A stretch of 64,000 bases of DNA, from the NCBI GenBank assembly GCA_016183065.1, contig JACPFF010000027.1:24130-88129 (forward strand), in the 5' to 3' direction. Below are positions 36,431-44,822 of this stretch, one piece after another. Source of the stretch: Deltaproteobacteria bacterium. Lineage in GTDB: Bacteria > UBA10199 > GCA-002796325 > JACPFF01. The notes beneath the pieces were generated by a model. That model was not told the origin of the DNA and searched no databases. It worked only from the letters and a program-made list of their open reading frames with translations. Within the stretch, counting starts at the first letter, position 1; each line of letters starts with the position of its first letter. A program made the position numbers and the translations under genes.

Positions 36431-37870
36431 ATGCGGCGGAGCATTATCGGAAGTCTGGTGGTCCTCTCTCTGGCGACCACCGTGGCCTGTGGCGGGAGTA
36501 GTAGTGGTGGCGGTACCGACGGTGACTTAAGCGATACGAATTCCATCACCGGAACCGTCTTTGCGCCAAACGGCACGGATCCGATTGCCGGAGCGACGGT
36601 CTATCTCCCCTCGAGCAGTTCGTCATCGCTCTCCACGCCCGCCATGGTGGCGAAAACCGTCACCGTCACCTGTAGTGGGACCTCGGTAAGTTGTTCCGAT
36701 CCTTCGGCCGCAGCCGCCGTGAGCACCTGTTCCTGTGCGGATGGGACGTTTTCGCTCGATGTGAGTTCACTCACGTCGGGGACGACATTGGTGATCGAAA
36801 AGGGAGCGACATCAAAAACGGTCTCGCTCAGCTGTACGGAGACCACGTGTGCGCTCGGTGCGAGCGACACGACCTTCTCCTCCTCGGGTACGGGGGCACT
36901 CACCATGGCCGTTGTCACCGGTGCCTACGACGAAATCCAGGACGTATTGGCCAAACTCGGCTACGGGACACTCGACAGTGCCACGAACCGGCTCGATATT
37001 GGCACAGAGCAGTTTGCGATCTATCGCGGGGGTGGATCGGACGACAGTGCACTCGCATCAATCAGCGAGACGACCTATCCCGAGGCCTCGGCGCTCTTTG
37101 GGACGCTGGCCACCATGCAACAGTATGACATCATCTTTATTAACTGCGGGGCGGATGAGAGTGTGTCAGGCCTCAGCAATATCTCTGTTCCCAATTCCAA
37201 GGGATTGAGCCACGCGGAATATCATGCCTATCACAAGGCCTTTGCCGGATCCAAATCGGTGAATACCACGGCGGTTACGAACATCCAGTCGTATGTAAAT
37301 GGCGGTGGAAAGATTTACGTCACCGACCTGGCATATGACTTTATTGAGCAGGCCTTTCCCGAGGTGATGGACTTTCAGGACGGCGGGGACGATGACTCCA
37401 CCACGGCGGAGACTGCGGACGCCGCACAAGACGGCACGAGCGGGATTGTCTCCGATGCCACGGTCAATGATACAGAGATGCGGACGTGGCTCAGCGGACG
37501 GGCAACCAATACAATCGATAGTTCAACGAGTCCTAATAGTGGTACCTGTACGACCACTACGGGTGGGAGTGCCACGGCACTCAATAGCGACAATACGATC
37601 CGGATCGGGGATTTTCTCCCCGGCTGGGCCGTGATGGATGAGGCCTATGATACCAGTACCACCGTATGGTTGCAGGGTCCGGTCGATTTCTCTTCCGATG
37701 CAGGACCCGTCCTCGACGAAGTGCGACCGTTGACCGTGTCTCGCACGATCGGGAGCAACAGTGGAAAGGTTCTCTACTCGTCGTATCACACGGCCCATAG
37801 CTGCCCGACAGCGGGATTTTGGCCACAAGAACGGGTCTTGCAATACCTCGTCTTTGAAGTGGCGGAATAA
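36431..37870 (+). CDS. secreted lipoprotein with carboxypeptidase-like Ig domain and glutamine-amidotransferase-like fold
   Basis: 479 residues, lipoprotein signal MRRSIIGSLVVLSLATTVAC (lipobox TVAC) then a Gly/Ser linker. Residues ~40-140 (ITGTVFAPNGTDPIAGATVYLP) form a carboxypeptidase-regulatory-like beta domain with several cysteines. Later YDIIFINCGADES and IQSYVNGGGKIYVTDLAYDFI resemble the ThuA/class I glutamine amidotransferase-like fold used in secreted myxobacterial proteins. Very rich in Ser/Thr/Asp. Begins 21 bp after mnmE. Confidence 0.62.
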   Translation: MRRSIIGSLVVLSLATTVACGGSSSGGGTDGDLSDTNSITGTVFAPNGTDPIAGATVYLPSSSSSSLSTPAMVAKTVTVTCSGTSVSCSDPSAAAAVSTCSCADGTFSLDVSSLTSGTTLVIEKGATSKTVSLSCTETTCALGASDTTFSSSGTGALTMAVVTGAYDEIQDVLAKLGYGTLDSATNRLDIGTEQFAIYRGGGSDDSALASISETTYPEASALFGTLATMQQYDIIFINCGADESVSGLSNISVPNSKGLSHAEYHAYHKAFAGSKSVNTTAVTNIQSYVNGGGKIYVTDLAYDFIEQAFPEVMDFQDGGDDDSTTAETADAAQDGTSGIVSDATVNDTEMRTWLSGRATNTIDSSTSPNSGTCTTTTGGSATALNSDNTIRIGDFLPGWAVMDEAYDTSTTVWLQGPVDFSSDAGPVLDEVRPLTVSRTIGSNSGKVLYSSYHTAHSCPTAGFWPQERVLQYLVFEVAE

Positions 37871-37899
37871 GACCTCTCCTCAAACCATCGTGAGCGGCT

Positions 37900-38206
37900 A
37901 TTGGAGGGGCTCACGTACCCTGCGGCTCCGCCTCCGGGTACTTCCTCGTCCACCCGCTTCGCGGGTGCCCGGACTCGGTCGTCGCCACACCCCCCTCCAG
38001 CGGCAAAGCCGGGTCAAGGCCCAGCTGTGCTGGGCCGCGAAGCAAAGTCGAAGACTGTGCGGAGTGTAATGGAGTCTCCCCCTCAACGCCGCGGTGCGGC
38101 TGGGGCGTGGGGCCCCGGACGTCAATCCGGGGGGTGTCGTGCGCAGGCGAAGCCTTCTCCCAGGGTGCCACGGGCGTGAGCCCGTGGTGCCCCACTAACA
38201 GTGGAA
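37900..38206 (+). repeat. R1 GC-hairpin repeat, copy B
   Basis: Starts ATTGGAGGGGCTC after the lipoprotein gene. Modules in order: GTACCCTGCGGC...GGGTAC stem, CACCCGCTTCGCGGGTG stem, CCTCCAGCGGC segment, GGCCCAGCTGTGCTGGGCC stem, then a second module (CGCCGCGGTGCGGC ... GTGCCACGGGCGTGAGCCCGTGG) also found in copies C and D. No ORF here encodes a recognisable protein. Confidence 0.8.
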
Positions 38207-38223
38207 TGATGTGGGGGATGTCT

Positions 38224-38248
38224 GGGGGGCCTTCGGGCCCCTTTTTTT
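38224..38248 (+). terminator. rho-independent terminator
   Basis: GGGGCC (within GGGGGGCC) pairs with GGCCCC around a TTCG loop, followed by seven T. Strong intrinsic terminator on the plus strand, ending transcription from the mnmE-lipoprotein side before mnmG. Confidence 0.85.
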
Positions 38249-38262
38249 CCCTCAAACACGTC

Positions 38263-38492
38263 TAGTAAAGTCCCTGAAGTCGTATGCGAGTCCTGTCATC
38301 GGGACGGGGGGAGACCGGTCCGGCGGGAACTCTGGCGATCGCCACACACGATGGAAGCAACGCGCTATCTCAAACGTTCTTAGACGACGTCGACACATGC
38401 ATGCGCTCTCCCACTCCGTCCCGCTAATCAGCACGCTCTGACCCCGTCTCGCTGCACCCGCACGCATCATCATGACTCTGCCAAAGGCCCTA
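38263..38492 (+). mobile_element. R3 MITE-like repeat, copy 1
   Basis: ~230-bp copy of a non-coding repeat; the second copy is at 41183-41423. Shared blocks include AAAGTCyCTGAAGTCGTrTG at the left, GACGTCGAyyCATGCA-type centre, and TATCATCATGAyT...CAAAGGCCCTA at the right. Its right end is intact (rev-comp TAGGGCCTTTGGCAGAGTC); the left end is shortened relative to copy 2. No ORF of note. Confidence 0.72.
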
Positions 38493-38544
38493 GACATTCC
38501 TCCCCCAATCTGGGTAGAGAGGACTCCTCACGTACGAGCGTATT

Positions 38545-40425
38545 ATGACTGAAACGGTCCGACATCACTACGACGTCGTCGTGGTCGGGGGGGGCCATGC
38601 GGGCTGTGAGGCGGCGTGGGCCGCGGCGCGCATGGGCTGCTCGACCCTTCTCCTGACGCACAATCTCGATACGATCGGGCATATGAGCTGTAATCCGGCC
38701 ATCGGAGGGTTGGCCAAGGGACATCTCGTGCGGGAAATCGATGCTCTCGGCGGTCTCATGGGGCGTGTTGCAGACCATGCCGGCATCCATTGTCGACGAC
38801 TCAATATGACAAAGGGACCGGCGGTGCGGGCCACTAGGGCCCAGCAGGATCGGAATCACTATCGCATTCGGATGAAAACCATCTTGGAAGAATGCCCGAA
38901 CCTGGCCATTAAGCAGTGTGGGGTCGAAGAACTCTTGATTGATCATGGCAGAGTCCAGGGAGTGATAACCCATTTTGGCGAACACTGTCTGGCAAAGGGA
39001 GTCGTTTTGACTACCGGAACGTTTCTCAATGGCCTGATGCACTATGGCGATCGACGGATTGCCGGTGGACGCGCAGGCGATCGTGCAGCCCATGGGCTTT
39101 CGGTTGCACTGCAGCAAGCCGGTTTCCGTATGGCCCGTCTCAAAACCGGGACCGTTCCGCGCATAGACGGCAAGACCGTCGATTTTTCGACACTCGAACG
39201 CCAACCCGGTGACGAACCGAAGCCGAAATTTTCTTTCTATGCCACTGAGACACCACTTCCTCAACGGTGCTGTTATTTGACCTATACCAATAATACGACA
39301 CATGAGCTCATTCGATCAAATTTGCACCGCTCTCCACTCTATGCCGGGGTTATTGAAGGCATTGGACCACGATATTGCCCATCCATCGAGGATAAAGTGG
39401 TTCGTTTTGCTGAAAAAGAGCGTCATCAGATTTTTTTAGAGCCAGAAGGGCTGGAAACGCACGAGATCTACGTCAACGGCCTGTCGACATCTCTCCCATT
39501 GTCTGTCCAGATTGCCATGCTGCGGACGATTCCAGGACTCGAGCGAGCAGAGATTATGCGTCCTGGATATGCGGTCGAATATGACTGTGTCTTGCCAGAC
39601 CAGCTGTTTCCGACACTCGAGACAAAGTACGTGCGCGGCCTGTATCATGCAGGACAGATCAATGGAACGTCCGGCTATGAAGAGGCCGCTGCCCAAGGGA
39701 TCATGGCGGGCATCAATGTCGCAAGGGCGGTCCGGGGGGAAGCGGAAGTCGTATTTGATCGGTCGCAGGCCTATATTGCGGTCATGATTGATGATCTGGT
39801 CACCAAGGGGGTCGATGAGCCGTACCGCATGTTTACATCACGTGCAGAATATCGGCTATTGCTTCGGGAGGATAATGCCGATCGGCGTCTCTCAGAACAT
39901 GGACATCAACTCGGCCTGTTATCAGATGCCGACTATAATAAATTTGTGACGAGACGGAACGCCATTGCCCAATTGACCGATGCCCTCCTCTCTTGCCGGC
40001 TGCTTCCAACACCCTCCATGAATAGCCAATTGTCAGGCCTCGGGAGCGCACCAATAAAAAAGAGAGTGGGGCTTGCAGACCTCATGCGGCGCAGTGATCT
40101 CACATTAACCGACTTGGTGACTCAAGTCACCAATATCGATCTTCGTGAATACCAGCCCGATGTGATCGAACAAGTGGAGCTCGATTTGAAATATGCCGGT
40201 TATCTAAAAATGGAGGAAGCATCCGTACAACGCATGAGGGAACTCGAGGAAATTACGATTCCGAAATCATTGGAATATGCGACGTTAAGAGGGCTCTCAA
40301 ATGAGGTCCGCCAAAAACTTGCCATGACAAAACCGATAACACTTGGTCAGGCATCTCGTATTTCTGGTGTCACGCCCGCTGCAATTTCAATATTGATGAT
40401 TCATCTCAATCACTATGGCGCATAG
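38545..40425 (+). CDS. mnmG: tRNA uridine 5-carboxymethylaminomethyl modification enzyme MnmG
   Basis: 626 residues, full GidA length. FAD-binding [21 protein letters not shown] is at residues 12-32; TGTFLNG, PPLTFKxxx-like central regions, the second GAG-containing signature ([20 protein letters not shown]) and the C-terminal domain [13 protein letters not shown] are present. Works with MnmE. The 3' half becomes AT-richer than neighbours. Preceded by R3 copy 1 and followed by rsmG. Confidence 0.96.
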   Translation: MTETVRHHYDVVVVGGGHAGCEAAWAAARMGCSTLLLTHNLDTIGHMSCNPAIGGLAKGHLVREIDALGGLMGRVADHAGIHCRRLNMTKGPAVRATRAQQDRNHYRIRMKTILEECPNLAIKQCGVEELLIDHGRVQGVITHFGEHCLAKGVVLTTGTFLNGLMHYGDRRIAGGRAGDRAAHGLSVALQQAGFRMARLKTGTVPRIDGKTVDFSTLERQPGDEPKPKFSFYATETPLPQRCCYLTYTNNTTHELIRSNLHRSPLYAGVIEGIGPRYCPSIEDKVVRFAEKERHQIFLEPEGLETHEIYVNGLSTSLPLSVQIAMLRTIPGLERAEIMRPGYAVEYDCVLPDQLFPTLETKYVRGLYHAGQINGTSGYEEAAAQGIMAGINVARAVRGEAEVVFDRSQAYIAVMIDDLVTKGVDEPYRMFTSRAEYRLLLREDNADRRLSEHGHQLGLLSDADYNKFVTRRNAIAQLTDALLSCRLLPTPSMNSQLSGLGSAPIKKRVGLADLMRRSDLTLTDLVTQVTNIDLREYQPDVIEQVELDLKYAGYLKMEEASVQRMRELEEITIPKSLEYATLRGLSNEVRQKLAMTKPITLGQASRISGVTPAAISILMIHLNHYGA

Positions 40426-40519
40426 CGTGATTTGTATATTTTTTAATCTATATTAATGTTTTATAATTAGTAGTTTGCGATTTTGTTCTCTATTCTAATT
40501 TTGCGTCGTATTCTTTAAT

Positions 40520-41185
40520 ATGCCTAAAAAATCACCAAAAAATATCGATCGGGTACTTGAGGAAATACGCATGGAGATTCCATTAGACGACATCTCAGTC
40601 AATTTGATTAGTCAATTTATTGATATTCTCAGAAAATGGAATCGTGTGCATCGTCTTGTCGGTAATGACGACGTAGAAACACTATACGACAAACAAATCT
40701 TTGACATTGTTCCGCTCTCCTCTATTGTCACGACTGACGCTACTATTGTTGATCTTGGGGCTGGGGCTGGACTCCCCACTATTCCGCTGCAGATTGCCAG
40801 GCATGATATACGAACTATTCTGATCGAGTCCCGCCTAAAGAAAGTAAATTTTTGTCAGCAGGCATGTCGAAGCCTTGGAATAGAGCGGGTATTGGTCTTA
40901 CAGGGTGATGCAGGGAGTCGAGAGGTCTGTCAGCGGTGTGGTCCCGTCGATCTCGCCTTCTCACGGGCTACCTGGGATCTGGCAGCGTTTCTTGCGATAG
41001 CAAGGCCCTATGTGACTCGCGGAGGTCTCGTCGTGGCAATGAAAGGGGCCGATTGTGCGGTGGAGATTTCGCAAGCTGCGACTGTAGCAAAAGAGATCGG
41101 TCTTTATGGCCCAGAGGTCAAGAGATACCAGCTCCCCATCTCTCGAAAAGAGCGGACCGTATTAAAGTATTGGATGGAATATTAG
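40520..41185 (+). CDS. rsmG: 16S rRNA (guanine-N7) methyltransferase RsmG
   Basis: 221 residues. SAM-binding loop DLGAGAGLPTIPLQIA is at about 80-95, ESRLKKVNFCQ follows, and AFSRATWDLAAFL matches the family SRA motif; methylates G527 of 16S rRNA. AT-rich codon use compared with the rest of the window. The 94-bp gap upstream is very AT-rich. Its stop codon TAG is the first bases of R3 copy 2 (TTAGGGC), so that repeat abuts or supplies the stop. Confidence 0.93.
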   Translation: MPKKSPKNIDRVLEEIRMEIPLDDISVNLISQFIDILRKWNRVHRLVGNDDVETLYDKQIFDIVPLSSIVTTDATIVDLGAGAGLPTIPLQIARHDIRTILIESRLKKVNFCQQACRSLGIERVLVLQGDAGSREVCQRCGPVDLAFSRATWDLAAFLAIARPYVTRGGLVVAMKGADCAVEISQAATVAKEIGLYGPEVKRYQLPISRKERTVLKYWMEY

Positions 41186-41423
41186 GGCATTTTTGCAAAG
41201 TCTCTGAAGTCGTGTGTTGGTCCTGTCACCCGAACAGGGTCAGACCAGTAAGGCAGAAACTCCGACGATCGTCTCAAACGACGAAATCGACGTGGGCGTG
41301 CAACGTCCTCAGATGACGTCGATCCATGCACACATTGCCCCTCTCCGTCACGTGCTGATCGGCACGGTCTTCCCTGTCCAGTTGCACCCGCCCGTATCAT
41401 CATGATTGTGCAAACAGGCCCTA
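41183..41423 (+). mobile_element. R3 MITE-like repeat, copy 2
   Basis: ~240 bp with inverted ends: left TAGGGCATTTTTGCAAAGTC, right reverse-complement TAGGGCCTGTTTGCACAATC, about 15 of 20 matching. Ends fall on TA, as for elements that duplicate TA. Internally matches copy 1 at 38263-38492. Non-coding, so a MITE mobilised in trans is the natural reading. Confidence 0.75.
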
Positions 41424-41541
41424 AAGGCTCTGGATCTCAAGACAGGACCCGCTCAGATTTCAATGGTGTTAGACGCAGACCAAAGGCCACAGGCTTTTTG
41501 GGTGCAGCGAGAGGACCAGCAAATTCATAAATGGATAAGAA

Positions 41542-41557
41542 TGTTTCACGTGAAACA
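41542..41557. promoter_or_regulatory. parS: parS site 1
   Basis: TGTTTCACGTGAAACA, a perfect match to the 16-bp chromosomal parS palindrome bound by ParB. Lies about 930 bp upstream of parA and 12 kb from the proposed origin. Confidence 0.95.
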
Positions 41558-41663
41558 TTGTTTACACCTCTATGGTGCATAAAATTTATTTCCCGCGGCT
41601 TGCCGAGGACCTTGGTGTGAATGAAAAGTTTGAAAACCGGAGATTTTCAAGTAGCGCCACTGC

Positions 41664-41849
41664 GTGACGGTCCGGCGTTCAGGGCATTGGGTATATCAAA
41701 CGCGCTATCACATCGTTGTTCAGGTCAAGTATCGGAGAGCCTTGTTGGTACCCGAGATCGAGGGGGAGATTGTGCGAATTGGCGGAGAGATTGGCGTGCG
41801 CTATGAAATCGAGTTTGAAAAAATGGAGTGTGACACGAATCACTTCCAT
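41664..41849 (+). pseudogene. tnpA: IS200/IS605-type TnpA fragment
   Basis: 62-residue open frame from a GTG. TRYHIVVQVKYRRALL, GGEIGVRYEIEFEKME and the HxH motif (NHFH) match the N-terminal half of Y1 (HUH) transposases of the IS200/IS605 group. The catalytic tyrosine region is absent: the frame is cut exactly where R1 copy C begins. A dead remnant, but it shows that such transposases have been present next to these repeats. Confidence 0.78.
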
Positions 41850-41851
41850 CC

Positions 41852-42245
41852 ATTGGAGGGACTCACGTGCCCTGCGGCTCCGCCTCCTGGTACTTCCTCG
41901 TCCACCCGCTTCGCGGGTGCCCGGACTCTGTCGTCGCCACACCCCCCTCCACCGGCAAAGCCGGTGGAGCCTCCCCCTCACGCTCGCTGTGCTCGCTGGG
42001 GTACTTCCTCGTCCACCCGCTTCGCGGGTGCCAGGACTCGGTCGTCGCCACACCCCAATCCAGCGGCACAGTGACCGACGTGTTCCCGGTGTGCCAGGCT
42101 CAACCGGACTCAGTGTGCCCGGAAACGTTTCCCTTGAGCGCCGTGGTGCGGTTGGGCCACTGGACCACGGATGTCAGTCCTGTGGGGGCACAGGTGGTGC
42201 CTTCCCCTGGTACCACGGGCGTGAGAGCCTGTGGGGCTCCCGCTC
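41852..42245 (+). repeat. R1 GC-hairpin repeat, copy C (mosaic)
   Basis: Begins ATTGGAGGGACTC right after the transposase fragment. It contains the CACCCGCTTCGCGGGTG block twice, the second time after the CACGCTCGCTGTGCTCGCTGG module, then the second-type module (GCCGTGGTGCGG...GGTACCACGGGCGTGAG). The internal duplication shows that the repeat is built of exchangeable units. Followed at 45 bp by R2 copy 2. Confidence 0.8.
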
Positions 42246-42289
42246 TTCACGTCGTCATTCCGTCGGAAAACAGAATTCAGAGCCTTTAT

Positions 42290-42386
42290 GGTGCGTTAGC
42301 TTTTCCTGAGTATAGGCGTTTTACGGTACCATAAGTATTTCTAGTGTGTAATGAGCACATTTGTACTCATTACACATTGAAATACT
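42290..42386 (+). mobile_element. R2 hairpin element, copy 2
   Basis: 97 bp, GGTGCGTTAGC to GAAATACT. Hairpin arms AGTGTGTAATGAG and CTCATTACACATT plus AGTATTTC/GAAATACT. Relative to copy 1, two stem pairs changed on both sides (T-A to G-C; C-G to T-A). TTAT occurs immediately at both edges. Lies 104 bp before parA. Confidence 0.78.
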
Positions 42387-42400
42387 TATAGTTACCAAGT

Positions 42401-42419
42401 AGCTCGGCGTAGCCGAGCT
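42401..42419 (+). promoter_or_regulatory. small perfect hairpin upstream of parA
   Basis: AGCTCGGC / GCCGAGCT with a 3-nt loop. Not followed by a T tract, so not an intrinsic terminator. Could be an RNA leader element or REP-like fragment before parA. Confidence 0.4.
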
Positions 42420-42489
42420 CTGATAACCAGTGGCTTGCCTCGGGGTGTTTCATTGACTTTTGACCTATATTTCTATAAGGAATTTTCTA

Positions 42490-43389
42490 ATGTCGGTCAT
42501 AGCAATCTGCAACCAGAAAGGTGGGGTTGGAAAGACGACGACGGCAGTTAGTCTTGCTGCTTGTCTCGCGGCTGCGGAGCGGAGGACGCTCCTGGTAGAC
42601 ATGGACCCGCAGGCCAACGCTGGAAGCGGGTTTGGGATTGACAAAAATGCCATTTCTTCAAGTGTATATGACCTGTTAATTGGTCAGGCTACCATTGACA
42701 CCGTCTGTGTAGAGACAGAGTTGGGACATCTGCACATTATTCCATCGAATATCAACTTGGTTGGAGCAGAGATCGAGCTTGCCAGTGATGTTTCACGTGA
42801 AACACGTCTCACATCTGCCCTAGCATCCATCAGGGATAAATACGATTATATCCTTATTGATGCCCCGCCTTCCCTTGGTTTATTAACCATCAATGCCTTA
42901 ACCGCTGCAGATTGGGCAATTATTCCCGTGCAATGTGAATATTATGCCATGATGGGGATGACCGATCTGATGAAGACGATTGAGCTGATTAATGCCCATC
43001 TCAATCCGAAATTACGGCTGATGGGGATACTTCTCACGATGTTTGATGGAAGAAATAACCTTGCGCGACAGGTATCTGAGGAAATTCGGACGCATTTTCA
43101 GGACCAGGTCTTTGCCTCAGTGATTCCGCGCAATGTCCGATTATCAGAGGCGCCAAGCCATGGACGTCCAATCATCCTCTATGACATACGTTCCATTGGG
43201 GCAGAGCGCTACCTCCAGGTTGCCCAAGAGGTCATGACGAGGGCGGAACGAGCGATACCGAGAGAAGAATCACAACGAAGGAGCGCATATGATGCAACAA
43301 CGGAAGGCATTGGGGAAGGGACTCTCGTCACTGATATCGACGAGGCCAGAGAATCTGGAGCAAACCCCAAGTCCGAAGATTGTCATTGA
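42490..43389 (+). CDS. parA: chromosome partitioning ATPase ParA (Soj) with extended C-terminus
   Basis: 299 residues from ATG 42490 (MSVIAICNQKGGVGKTTTAV). The deviant Walker A KGGVGKTTT is at 10-18; DPQANAGSG and LIDAPPSLGLLTINAL follow. Moves ParB-parS complexes. Soj-type ParA usually ends about residue 255 after a GAExYL...EV helix, matched here by RSIGAERYLQVAQEV. The last ~45 residues are extra, and 101 nt of them overlap parB in another frame. Carries parS site 2 in-frame at VSRET. AAGGAA precedes the start. Confidence 0.94.
   Translation: MSVIAICNQKGGVGKTTTAVSLAACLAAAERRTLLVDMDPQANAGSGFGIDKNAISSSVYDLLIGQATIDTVCVETELGHLHIIPSNINLVGAEIELASDVSRETRLTSALASIRDKYDYILIDAPPSLGLLTINALTAADWAIIPVQCEYYAMMGMTDLMKTIELINAHLNPKLRLMGILLTMFDGRNNLARQVSEEIRTHFQDQVFASVIPRNVRLSEAPSHGRPIILYDIRSIGAERYLQVAQEVMTRAERAIPREESQRRSAYDATTEGIGEGTLVTDIDEARESGANPKSEDCH
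42789..42804. promoter_or_regulatory. parS: parS site 2 (inside parA)
   Basis: A second perfect TGTTTCACGTGAAACA, within the parA coding sequence, encoding DVSRETR. Coding-sequence parS sites near par genes are known in other bacteria. Confidence 0.95.
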
Positions 43390-44218
43390 GAGCGGTGAGG
43401 CGCCAGGTGCCACTGGTGTAACGACCATTCCGATACAGAATATCGCCGTGAATCGGCAACAGCCGAGATCTGTCTTTGATGAGACCGCTATTGAGGATCT
43501 GGCGGCCTCGATACGCGCCTGTGGTATTATTCAGCCCCTGATTGTGACGCCATCGAATGCGGTCGGTGACCGGTATGAATTAATCGCGGGCGAGCGCCGT
43601 CTGCGGGCGGCCCGCCTTGCGGGACTGACTGAGGTGCCGGTCATCGTGCGCAAGGAGGTCTCCACCGAGGAGCTCCTTGAATTGGCCATTATCGAAAACC
43701 TGCAACGGGAGGATCTGAATCCGATTGAAGAGGCCAAGGCGTTTCACTCCATGATAGAGCAATGCGATTATACGCAGGATGATGTTGCAAAAAAACTAGG
43801 AAAATCAAGAAGTTATATTGCAAATAGCCTTCGACTCCTTCAACTCCCCAAAGTCGTGCAGGATGACGTCGTGCAAGGCCGGATGGACATGGGGCATGCA
43901 CGGGCCTTGCTTTCGCTCAATGGACTCCAGGAGCAGCTCACGGTTCGCGAGCAAATTCTTCAATCCCAACTCACGGTTCGTGATGTTGAACGGATGGTGC
44001 AGGCGAGAACTGGAAGAACGTCGGAGAAAAAAATATCACCCTCGAACACCGAAGATGCGCTTTCTCCTCAGATGCGATACATTATTGATGAAATGCGGCA
44101 GGCGATTGGAACAAAGGTCATCTTACGCCCCCGCTCTGCCAAGAGTGGGGCTGTTGTCATCGAATATTATTCCTTGCAAGATCTCGATCGGATCTATAGG
44201 AAGATCGCCTCAAAGTAG
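43289..44218 (+). CDS. parB: chromosome partitioning protein ParB
   Basis: 309 residues from ATG 43289 with AAGGAG upstream. The N-terminus has the ParA-contacting basic peptide (KALGKGLSSLIS). The CTP-binding ParB/Srx core has RQQPRSVFDE, ELIAGERRLRAARLAGL and AIIENLQREDLNPIEEA. A helix-turn-helix (YTQDDVAKKLGKSRSYIANSL) binds parS, and a C-terminal dimerisation domain follows. Sits downstream of parA in the usual order. Confidence 0.95.
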   Translation: MMQQRKALGKGLSSLISTRPENLEQTPSPKIVIESGEAPGATGVTTIPIQNIAVNRQQPRSVFDETAIEDLAASIRACGIIQPLIVTPSNAVGDRYELIAGERRLRAARLAGLTEVPVIVRKEVSTEELLELAIIENLQREDLNPIEEAKAFHSMIEQCDYTQDDVAKKLGKSRSYIANSLRLLQLPKVVQDDVVQGRMDMGHARALLSLNGLQEQLTVREQILQSQLTVRDVERMVQARTGRTSEKKISPSNTEDALSPQMRYIIDEMRQAIGTKVILRPRSAKSGAVVIEYYSLQDLDRIYRKIASK

Positions 44219-44336
44219 ATTCCCATGGCGAGAAATGTGGCATGGCGAGCAAACGGCATGGCAATCTACTGCAGCGCGCGGCGCGTCGGGGGCATGGTAC
44301 GCGGCGTGAGAGGGACCGACTGGTAGGGAGGAGTCC

Positions 44337-44819
44337 ATGTCTATGTTTAACAAGGGGAATGGTGAAAAAGTCGCGCGATTACCAAATCCGCGGCACGATC
44401 AAGTCAATGGTCTGCTCGACAAGGGATGCACCTTTGAGGGGAAGCTGACCTTTGATGGGACGGTCCAGATCAATGGCGATTTTCAGGGAGAAATTTACTC
44501 TGACGGGACATTGGTTATTGGCACCAACGCGCAGGTTCGTGCAAAGATCTTTGTCGATACACTCATTGTCTATGGCAAGATCGACGGTGATATTGAAGCC
44601 AAGTCGCGCATCGAGATGCATGTGCCTGCCGTCATCAGCGCAAATCTCAAGACAAAGCATCTCAGCGTCGAAGATGGCGTCATCTTCCAGGGATCCTGCC
44701 AAATGGAGCGGCAGCCGGAACCGGCCCGGCTGAGTAGTGATTTTGGTGCGCGCAGCAGTGAGGAGGGATTTCTCGATCGCAATGTATCGGACGATTCAGA
44801 CAACGTCCTGGTGGTGTAA
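44337..44819 (+). CDS. bacM-like: bactofilin
   Basis: 160 residues. The central beta-helix of repeated short strands (FEGKLTFDGTVQINGDFQGE, GTLVIGTNAQVRAKIFVDTL, GKIDGDIEAKSRIEM) is typical of bactofilins, which polymerise into membrane-associated filaments without nucleotide. In Myxococcus a bactofilin scaffold positions ParABS; here the gene directly follows parAB, supporting a related role. N- and C-terminal tails are probably disordered. The next gene is ATP synthase b', 3 bp away. Confidence 0.9.
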   Translation: MSMFNKGNGEKVARLPNPRHDQVNGLLDKGCTFEGKLTFDGTVQINGDFQGEIYSDGTLVIGTNAQVRAKIFVDTLIVYGKIDGDIEAKSRIEMHVPAVISANLKTKHLSVEDGVIFQGSCQMERQPEPARLSSDFGARSSEEGFLDRNVSDDSDNVLVV

Positions 44820-44822
44820 TCT

